Assembly (NCBI GenBank): GCA_002407775.1
Contig: DHOP01000040.1
Coordinates: 1-27,599, forward strand
DNA from: Prevotella sp. UBA5387
Lineage (GTDB): Bacteria; Bacteroidota; Bacteroidia; Bacteroidales; Bacteroidaceae
Length of the DNA: 27,599 nucleotides
Direction of reading: 5' to 3'
Shown one piece after another: positions 15,225 to 21,868 of this stretch; position 1 is the stretch's first letter, and each line of letters opens with the position of its first letter. The notes beneath the pieces were generated by a model, which saw only the letters and a program-made list of their open reading frames with translations, was not told the DNA's origin and ran no database searches. The position numbers and the translations under genes are program-made.

Positions 15225-17739
15225 TGCCTTAGCCTATGACATCCAACTAAAAGACGGCACTCTGACACTGACTCCTATGGCAGATAATGCCGTTAGGATA
15301 CAGTATCACAACGCACAAACCCATGAGTTGCCCGAATGGGTATATCAGCCATCATCTGATAAGGTAAAATGCAAAATTAAGCGAAGTTCGCGACTCGTCA
15401 CGCTTTCACTCAAACGTATGACGCTAACGGTAAGTCTGCCCGATGGACTTATCCGCGCCGAAGATGCAGCTGGAAAGGAAATCTTTAGTGAATCTGCCTA
15501 TCAGCTTTCCCCAACAACCGAAGACTCGAAATTGGGACAAGCTGCAACTCTCAGTTTTAAAACACCTGAGGACGAAGCGCTGTTTGGGTTAGGACAGTTT
15601 CAAGATGGATACCTGAATATCCGTGGCTTGTCTCGCCGACTTACACAAGTCAACACCCAGATTTCTATTCCAATGATTACCTCTAGTAGAGGCTATGGGT
15701 TGCTTTGGAATAACTATGGACTCACTGAATACAATCCAGGAGACCATCACATCGCATTGCAAAAGACTGATGCAGAGGGACAGACGCTTGTTGTGGACCA
15801 AACCTCGACGCATGGAAATCAACGTGAACAAAGGCAAAGCAATACTTTTGAGGCGCAATTAAGCATAGCCGAAGAAGATGACTACGCCATATTACTAGAT
15901 GTTGGACAGCCCATGGCACGTCGTCATCAACTTATCATCGACAATGACACGGTGCTAAACATGATGAATATTTGGCTTCCTCCAACTGCGTCGATCATCG
16001 TTCATTTGAAACCGGGACAGCATCAAGTTGTCTGCAATGCCGAGCACAGTGACAAACCAAGTATTTATTACCGCAAAGTCAATGATACAACCACATTTTA
16101 TTCTCCTGTCGCCGAGTGTGTTGACTTCACGCTCTTCACCGGTTCGGCAGATGAAGTAATTGCCTCCTATCGCAACCTTACTGGCAAGGCGCCGATGATG
16201 CCCTTGTGGGCACTTGGCTATATTCATTGCAGAGAGCGTTTCCATTCTTCGGATGAGATAATCCAAACGGCTCGTCAGTTCAGGCAAAAGAAGTATCCTA
16301 TCGATATGATTGTGCAGGACTGGCAATACTGGGGGCCAAATGGATGGAATGCAATGACCTTCGATAAAGCCAATTATCCTAACCCTGGCCAATTAGTAGA
16401 CAGTCTGCATGCCATGGACATGCGGCTCATGCTCTCTGTGTGGTCTAAGATAGACAAGAATAGCGTCGTTGGCAAGGAGATGGAACAACAGGGGTATTAT
16501 ATCCCCGGAACTGACTGGATAGACTTTTTCAACCCCACAGCCCGTAACGCTTATTGGAATAATTTCAGCCGCAGGTTACTAAAACCGTTCAAGATTGATG
16601 CTTGGTGGCAAGACGCGACAGAACCCGAAAATGATGACTTGAAGGGCAGAATCATTGGTGATGGCAAATGGAAGGGAGAACAATTCCGAAACATGTACAC
16701 TTTGTTGGTGAGTAAAACCGTGTACGAAGGTAGCCGAAAGGACATGCCCAACAAGCGAACCATGATTCTCACCAGATGTGGATTCCCTGGCATCCAACGT
16801 TATGGCTCTGCTGTTTGGTCTGGTGATGTCGGTTTCAACTACGAGACCTTGCGACGTCAAATCACCGCCGGACTAAGTCTTTCCGTCACTGGTCTACCTT
16901 GGTGGACCTATGATGCAGGTGGCTTTTTCCGCCCTGGACAAAGCCAATATACCAACAAAGATTACCAAGAGACCATGCTCCGTTGGCTTCAAACTGCCAC
17001 CTTCCTCCCATTGACTCGTGTTCACGGATATATGACAAACACCGAATTTTGGAATTACGGGACTGAGGTCGAACGCGTTGCGCACCAAAGTCTCGATTTG
17101 AGATACCGACTAATGCCCTATATCTATTCGCTTACGGCTGATGTAAGTCATATCGGAGGAACCATTCTCCGACCGCTTGTCATGGACTTTGCATCGGACA
17201 CGAAAGCCCTTGCACAGAAATACGAATATATGTTTGGAAAATCATTGTTGGTATGTCCAATTGTTGAGGGTAACTTATCTTCTACCGATGTATATCTACC
17301 GGCACATCAAGGTGGATGGTATAGTCTTATGAACTATGACCATTACCAAGGTTCACAGACTGTGACCGTTCCCGTCACAATTGACGCTATCCCTGTGTTT
17401 GTGCCAGCAGGAGCCATCCTACCTTTGGCAAAGGCAGGTACACAGACTACCCAGGAAGCCATGAACTCGCCGTTAGAGATTCAGGTATATCCTGGAAAAG
17501 ATGGTGATTTTAGCCTTTATTTCGATGATGGCGAGACCTATCAATGTGAAAAGGGAGAGCACGAAAGCATTCGATTGCACTGGGGTGATCACAAGGGCGT
17601 TTTGTCCGTAAGTCGTCGTGAAGGCACCTACTCTTCGATGCCAACCATTCGCAAGATGACCTTCGTCTTTATGGGACAATCTGGTTACACTCAAACCATC
17701 GACTATCAGGGACGCACGATGAAAATAAAGCTAAGATAA
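15166..17739 (+). CDS. GH31 glycoside hydrolase (probable alpha-xylosidase)
   Basis: An 857-residue exported enzyme. The signal peptide MNTILRHGLALLFALLLA..ALA (1-23) is encoded inside the last 59 bp of GH95 in another frame, which supports this start. An N-terminal beta-sandwich (about 24-330) precedes the GH31 barrel (about 340-690) and C-terminal beta domains. The nucleophile is Asp483 in AWWQDATEPE, the form seen in alpha-xylosidases such as CjXyl31A; the acid/base is Asp554 in VWSGDVGF. A short segment near 240-310 (LLDVGQPMARR...WLPP) may be a shrunken PA14-like insert. It would remove alpha-linked xylose, fitting xyloglucan-type substrates. Third and last gene of the operon. Alpha-glucosidase activity cannot be excluded. 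Confidence 0.9.
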   Translation: MNTILRHGLALLFALLLATDALAYDIQLKDGTLTLTPMADNAVRIQYHNAQTHELPEWVYQPSSDKVKCKIKRSSRLVTLSLKRMTLTVSLPDGLIRAEDAAGKEIFSESAYQLSPTTEDSKLGQAATLSFKTPEDEALFGLGQFQDGYLNIRGLSRRLTQVNTQISIPMITSSRGYGLLWNNYGLTEYNPGDHHIALQKTDAEGQTLVVDQTSTHGNQREQRQSNTFEAQLSIAEEDDYAILLDVGQPMARRHQLIIDNDTVLNMMNIWLPPTASIIVHLKPGQHQVVCNAEHSDKPSIYYRKVNDTTTFYSPVAECVDFTLFTGSADEVIASYRNLTGKAPMMPLWALGYIHCRERFHSSDEIIQTARQFRQKKYPIDMIVQDWQYWGPNGWNAMTFDKANYPNPGQLVDSLHAMDMRLMLSVWSKIDKNSVVGKEMEQQGYYIPGTDWIDFFNPTARNAYWNNFSRRLLKPFKIDAWWQDATEPENDDLKGRIIGDGKWKGEQFRNMYTLLVSKTVYEGSRKDMPNKRTMILTRCGFPGIQRYGSAVWSGDVGFNYETLRRQITAGLSLSVTGLPWWTYDAGGFFRPGQSQYTNKDYQETMLRWLQTATFLPLTRVHGYMTNTEFWNYGTEVERVAHQSLDLRYRLMPYIYSLTADVSHIGGTILRPLVMDFASDTKALAQKYEYMFGKSLLVCPIVEGNLSSTDVYLPAHQGGWYSLMNYDHYQGSQTVTVPVTIDAIPVFVPAGAILPLAKAGTQTTQEAMNSPLEIQVYPGKDGDFSLYFDDGETYQCEKGEHESIRLHWGDHKGVLSVSRREGTYSSMPTIRKMTFVFMGQSGYTQTIDYQGRTMKIKLR

Positions 17740-18080
17740 AAACATCGTTTGTTGAAACCAGGGCAATTATATAACATAATTAAAGCATTAGCTTAGAAAG
17801 CTCAAAACTACAGATAACACTAGTACAATCCCAATTAGTGCTTTCCTAAAAAGTTGTCAGCTAGTTCTAGGACATTTCACATCAGCCCCCACATTATTAT
17901 CCTATGGGGTTGTGATTCAAATTGAAACACGGAGTAATTCAAATTGAAACACAATGTGAATCAATTTGAATCATGGCGTGAATCAATTTGATTCACAATG
18001 TCAATGATGCCAGTTCGAAATCCAAATACGATATAAGTCAAGAAAAATCATTATCAATTAGGAAAACGATATAAAAATTC
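17740..18080. other. Intergenic region after the GH operon
   Basis: No ORF. The first 170 bp show no convincing terminator (only the weak hairpin AGCTT-AGA-AAGCT). The middle holds the 22-bp palindromic array at 17915-18002, and the right end leads into the promoter at 18081. Confidence 0.5.
17915..18002. repeat. Four-unit 22-bp tandem array of alternating palindromes
   Basis: Exactly four 22-bp units begin at 17915, 17937, 17959 and 17981. Each contains an AT-rich palindrome (TTCAAATTGAA in units 1-2; GAATCAATTTGAATC or GAATCAATTTGATTC form in units 3-4) followed by a second palindrome-like block (CACAATGTG in the clearest case). Palindrome centres are 11 bp apart, one helical turn, so all dyads lie on the same DNA face. 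There is no coding capacity and no variable spacer. The array ends 78 bp upstream of the -33 box of the next operon. Confidence 0.85.
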
Positions 18081-18111
18081 TTTGAATGCTGATAGATTTT
18101 CACTAACTTTG
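18081..18111 (+). promoter_or_regulatory. Promoter of the kinase/envelope operon
   Basis: TTTG (18081-18084), 19-bp spacer, TAACTTTG (18104-18111): an exact match to the Bacteroidetes consensus. The start is predicted near 18118, giving a leader of about 68 nt. Confidence 0.8.
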
Positions 18112-18116
18112 CCACA

Positions 18117-18163
18117 ACGTGAACTCGCCATGGGGTTGATGCCCCGACAACTGCCCGTCACGT
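18117..18163 (+). promoter_or_regulatory. Structured 5' leader
   Basis: ACGTGA (18117-18122) pairs with TCACGT (18158-18163), enclosing a GGGG (18132-18135) / CCCC (18142-18145) hairpin. The fold begins at the predicted transcription start and ends 22 nt before ATG 18186. I do not recognise it as a known riboswitch; it could protect the RNA or regulate translation. Confidence 0.4.
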
Positions 18164-18185
18164 CCTTGACCCTCACTGACAATAC

Positions 18186-19274
18186 ATGGACAAGATAAAG
18201 AAAATAGTTCTCACCGGCGGTCCCTGCGCCGGAAAGACGACCGCTTTGGTAAAAATCATCGAGCATTTTTCTAGTCTCGGATACAAGGTTTTTACCATTC
18301 CGGAGGTACCTACCCTATTCCAGCAAGCCGGCATGGATTATCTGACTCAAAATCGTCAGTTCTTCTACGAAGGCGAGAAGGCCACTTTGGAGATACAGCT
18401 TCAGCTTGAAGACAAATTCACACACATAGCAGAGCAAGTGGAAGAGCCAACAGTAATCATCTGTGATCGTGGTGCCCTTGACATATCGGCTTATCTCAAG
18501 CCAAAGATGTGGGACGAGATTACGGGCTTGGCCGGTACCACCACTCAGGCGCTGCTTGATCGTTATGATGCCGTACTTCACCTCGTCTCAGCGGCTGACG
18601 GCGCAGAACAGTTTTACACCACCGCAACCAACAAAGAGCGCACCGAGGGTTTGGAGTTAGCTAGAGAACTAGATAAAAAAGTGATACACGCATGGAGCCA
18701 ACATCCTCATCTCCGTGTCATCAACAACCACGACAATTTCGACACCAAACTCAATCGAGTCCTGAAGGAGATCTCGTTCGTACTTGGGCTGGCTCAACCT
18801 ATCACCGAAGAACGCAAATATATCGTGAAAATCAATGGTGACCTACCCACTACCATTGACAGTGACATTCGTCAGATCTACCTCGTTGCTGACCCAGACA
18901 GTGAGGTTCGCCTACGCAGACGGTCATGGTCGGATGGCAAGCTCGTCAATGTGCACACCATGAAGAAGGTAATCAACGGAAAAGAAGAGATAGAGACCGA
19001 GAGACAAGTGAGCAATGCACTCTATGAGTCGCTCCTCTCACAGGCCGACCCCTATAGACACGTCATTCACAAGAAACGCCGCAGCTTCATCTGGAAGGGC
19101 CAATATTTTGAGCTAGACAAATATCTGGAGCAGCTAGAGGGCCTCGTCATACTTGAGACCAAGGGGATCACCTCCTCCGAGGATGTCAACTTCCCACCAT
19201 TTTTGCGAGTAGTAAAGGATGTCACTGGTGATCGCAACTATTATAATTATAACTTAGCGCTTAGGAAACCATAG
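18186..19274 (+). CDS. AAA_28 P-loop NTPase fused to a CYTH-like domain
   Basis: A 362-residue two-domain cytoplasmic protein. The N-terminal half is a P-loop kinase-like (AAA_28/NadR-like) domain with Walker A GGPCAGKTT (11-19) and an ICDRGALD block (92-99). The C-terminal half (about 207-360) looks like a CYTH triphosphate-tunnel domain: EERKYIVKI (208-216), EVRLRRR (240-246), ILETKG (322-327) and a basic HKKRRSF segment (295-301). The usual ExExK metal motif appears as TEERK, so its first Glu is replaced. Such fusions suggest a role in handling a phosphorylated small molecule or triphosphate, but the substrate is unknown. The stop is 2 bp from the start of the first deoxynucleoside kinase, indicating co-translation and a linked role in nucleotide metabolism. 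Confidence 0.82.
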   Translation: MDKIKKIVLTGGPCAGKTTALVKIIEHFSSLGYKVFTIPEVPTLFQQAGMDYLTQNRQFFYEGEKATLEIQLQLEDKFTHIAEQVEEPTVIICDRGALDISAYLKPKMWDEITGLAGTTTQALLDRYDAVLHLVSAADGAEQFYTTATNKERTEGLELARELDKKVIHAWSQHPHLRVINNHDNFDTKLNRVLKEISFVLGLAQPITEERKYIVKINGDLPTTIDSDIRQIYLVADPDSEVRLRRRSWSDGKLVNVHTMKKVINGKEEIETERQVSNALYESLLSQADPYRHVIHKKRRSFIWKGQYFELDKYLEQLEGLVILETKGITSSEDVNFPPFLRVVKDVTGDRNYYNYNLALRKP

Positions 19275-19276
19275 AT

Positions 19277-19924
19277 ATGCACATCGTTATCGCAGGAAAT
19301 ATTGGAAGCGGAAAAACTACGCTTACACAGATGCTTGTGCGTCACTATGGCTGGGAAGCACGCATGGAAAGCGTGCAATACAACCCCTATTTGGAAGATT
19401 ACTACAACGACATGAAGCGATGGTCGCTCAATCTGGAGGTATATTTTCTCAAGGAAAGATTCCGCGACCTGATTGAAATAGACCGTTCTGACAAGACAAT
19501 CGTGCAGGATCGCTCCATCTTCGAGGGCGTCTACATCTTCACAGCCAACAATCACGACATGGGAAACATGAGTGATCGCGACTTCAAAACCTATATGGGA
19601 CTCTTTGAGTCGATGATGATGATAGCGCGGAAACCAGACCTTATGGTCTACCTCCGCTCCTCCGTGCCCCACCTTGTCGACCATATCCACCGGCGTGGAC
19701 GAGAGTATGAACAAAACATGCAGCTTGATTACCTCAAGAATCTTAACGACCGCTACGAGGATTTCATCAACAACAAGTATAAAGGACGCATGCTCACGAT
19801 TGACGTGGACAATCTCGACTTTCTACATTCACGTGAGGATTTCGCCTTCGTCATCCGCCAAATTGACGAACAACTTTCCGAGATGAGCAACAAGGAACGC
19901 ACACTCTTCAGTGCCGTTCCATAA
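19277..19924 (+). CDS. Deoxynucleoside kinase (copy 1)
   Basis: A 215-residue dNK-family salvage enzyme that transfers phosphate from ATP to a deoxynucleoside. Motifs: P-loop GNIGSGKTT (7-15), Glu31 in RMESVQYNPYLEDYY, VQDRSIFE (76-83) with the DRS base-binding/catalytic motif, VYLRSS, and the Arg-rich lid HRRGREYE. Length fits dAK/dGK proteins. It is followed 66 bp later by a paralogue of the same layout, like the tandem dAK/dGK genes of Lactobacillus whose products form heterodimers. Base specificity is not resolved by inspection. Cytoplasmic. Confidence 0.9.
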   Translation: MHIVIAGNIGSGKTTLTQMLVRHYGWEARMESVQYNPYLEDYYNDMKRWSLNLEVYFLKERFRDLIEIDRSDKTIVQDRSIFEGVYIFTANNHDMGNMSDRDFKTYMGLFESMMMIARKPDLMVYLRSSVPHLVDHIHRRGREYEQNMQLDYLKNLNDRYEDFINNKYKGRMLTIDVDNLDFLHSREDFAFVIRQIDEQLSEMSNKERTLFSAVP

Positions 19925-19990
19925 TCCATTGCTTCTCACAATTATTTCGTCACACTATCTTTTCAAGTCACTAATTCACCAAAAAATATC

Positions 19991-20626
19991 ATGCACATCG
20001 CAATAGCAGGAAATATCGGCAGTGGCAAGACCACACTCACAAAAATGCTTGCCGATCGTTACGGTTGGATACCACGCTTCGAACCCGTGGACAACAACCC
20101 TTATCTGGATGACTTCTACAAAGATATGAACAGGTGGTCGTTCAACCTCCAAATTTATTTCCTCAACAAAAGGTTTAAGGAAGTAGTGGAAATTGCCAAC
20201 AGCAAGGAGTCCATCATCCAGGACAGAACAATCTTTGAGGATGCTCGTATCTTTGCTCCCAATCTCCATGACCAAGGCTACATGAGCGACAGAGACTTCG
20301 AAAACTACAGCAATCTCTTCGACCTGATGATGTCACTAGTCAAGCTTCCTCAGCTCATGATCTACATCCGGTCGTCCATCCCCACACTTGTGAATCATAT
20401 CGAGAAACGTGGACGCTCCTTTGAGAAGAGCATCAGAATTGATTACCTAACAGGTCTTCAGAAGCGTTACGAGGATTGGATAGCCGCCTATAAGGGTCCG
20501 ATGATTATCATTGATGGTGACAAACTCTCCTTTGAGGACAACCCCGAGGACTTCCGTAAGGTCACTGACTTGATAGACGCTAACCTCTTCGGTATCTTCC
20601 CATTGAGCGATTCACCACGCCCATAA
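19991..20626 (+). CDS. Deoxynucleoside kinase (copy 2)
   Basis: A 211-residue paralogue of the preceding gene: P-loop GNIGSGKTT (7-15), FEPVDNNPYLDDFY (30-43), IQDRTIFED (76-84; DRT in place of DRS), IYIRSS and lid EKRGRSFEKS. Overall similarity to copy 1 is high, pointing to an old tandem duplication with divergence around the base-binding residues, consistent with split deoxyadenosine and deoxyguanosine specificity. Whether the two form a heterodimer is inference. Next gene begins 87 bp later. Confidence 0.9.
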   Translation: MHIAIAGNIGSGKTTLTKMLADRYGWIPRFEPVDNNPYLDDFYKDMNRWSFNLQIYFLNKRFKEVVEIANSKESIIQDRTIFEDARIFAPNLHDQGYMSDRDFENYSNLFDLMMSLVKLPQLMIYIRSSIPTLVNHIEKRGRSFEKSIRIDYLTGLQKRYEDWIAAYKGPMIIIDGDKLSFEDNPEDFRKVTDLIDANLFGIFPLSDSPRP

Positions 20627-20713
20627 AGCTTCGCCACAAACCTTATTATCCCAACAAATAGTTAAGTTGGTTTTCGTAACATTGCAGTTCCAAACACTTC
20701 AAAACGTAACACC

Positions 20714-21868
20714 ATGACAGAATCTAACGAAATCAAAACTTCTAGCATCAACTCATTAGCCATATCCAGCGATGGTGGACAGCAAGTGCTCCTCGTCGGA
20801 CTAAAGCCCGCCTATCGGAATAAGCCACAATACCAAAAGGCTTTGCAACGGGAGTTAAAGGCAAACCATGAGTTGGACCACCAAAATATCTTGAGATATG
20901 TTGGGGAGAAGGACTCTGACGTCTACGGATCCTGCATCGTTATGGAGTGGGAAACGGCTCGCACTCTGACCGATTACCTGCAAGAAAGACATAGTGAGGA
21001 GGAAAAGAAAGACATCATAAGGCAAGTGGCCGATGGTGTCAGTTATCTTCACAGGAAAGGACTGATACATAGCGCACTTAACGCATCGTCTATTTTTATT
21101 ACTACCAAGGGCAATCATGTAAAAATACTCAACTTTCGTCAGCGTTTCGCCGACCGTCTCTTTGAACCGCAGAGTTCACTGAAGTTCCGTGCGCCGGAAG
21201 CTAAAGATGGTACGCTCGCACTTGATGCCCGCACCGATATCTATTCCTTGGGAATCCTTCTGAGAGAGATGGACCTTGGCATGGAATATCAACCCGTCAT
21301 AGAAAAATGTACCAGTATAGGTCGCAATGACCGCTATCCCGATGTCGATGCATTCCTTGAAGCTTTCGAGCATCGGCGTATGTCTCACAGACCTTCAAGC
21401 AGTGACGGTCCTGCAACAGGCGGGAATAAAAAAGTAGCCATACTCATCTCCACCATTGCTGCACTCCTTGTTATTGCCGTCTTGGTATTCTTCAACCGCA
21501 ATAGCGACAATGACGAATCCAAACAGCCATTGACAGAGATGACCGACACGGTACAGAATTCCATTCCTGATGATGCAACACCCATACCATCCGCTGCACC
21601 TCAGGAAAATCAGGAGTCGATAGAGCCTAATAACAATGAGACAACCAATACGAGCGAACTGGCTTTTCTCGATAAATTGGTGCCTCAGATGCACATCGAC
21701 ATTGACAAGATTTATGCAAGCGGGAGTGAAAATGCTGTGATCGACAAACGTGTTAAGACTTACTACAAAGGTTTAAGAGAAACGCTGAAAGGACTAAATG
21801 ACAACCAGTTTTCAGCCTTTGACAAGGCCTTTGCCGACTATGTTCAGCAGAAAAATTCGACTCGATGA
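20714..21868 (+). CDS. Membrane-anchored Ser/Thr-kinase-like pseudokinase
   Basis: A 384-residue protein: kinase-like domain (about 10-222), linker, one transmembrane helix (241-260) and an extracytoplasmic tail (261-384) that is Asn/Pro/Glu-rich, then helical (about 305-384). Kinase landmarks: possible beta3 Lys31 in VGLKP, alphaC Glu47 in LQREL, HQNILRYVG, VMEWETARTLTDYL, APE at 160-162 and DIYSLG at 175-180. The catalytic parts are lost: no Gly-rich loop, HRD reads HSA (119-121), the catalytic-loop Asn position is Ser126, and DFG reads NFR (140-142). It should not phosphorylate and more likely binds a partner or ligand. The stop overlaps the DUF3943 gene start by 4 bp (ATGA), implying translational coupling and a shared trans-envelope role. 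Confidence 0.82.
   Translation: MTESNEIKTSSINSLAISSDGGQQVLLVGLKPAYRNKPQYQKALQRELKANHELDHQNILRYVGEKDSDVYGSCIVMEWETARTLTDYLQERHSEEEKKDIIRQVADGVSYLHRKGLIHSALNASSIFITTKGNHVKILNFRQRFADRLFEPQSSLKFRAPEAKDGTLALDARTDIYSLGILLREMDLGMEYQPVIEKCTSIGRNDRYPDVDAFLEAFEHRRMSHRPSSSDGPATGGNKKVAILISTIAALLVIAVLVFFNRNSDNDESKQPLTEMTDTVQNSIPDDATPIPSAAPQENQESIEPNNNETTNTSELAFLDKLVPQMHIDIDKIYASGSENAVIDKRVKTYYKGLRETLKGLNDNQFSAFDKAFADYVQQKNSTR

Noticed and set aside
17915..18002. CRISPR array
   Set aside because: The 22-bp units are directly adjacent with no unique spacers, are palindromic throughout, and no cas gene is present.
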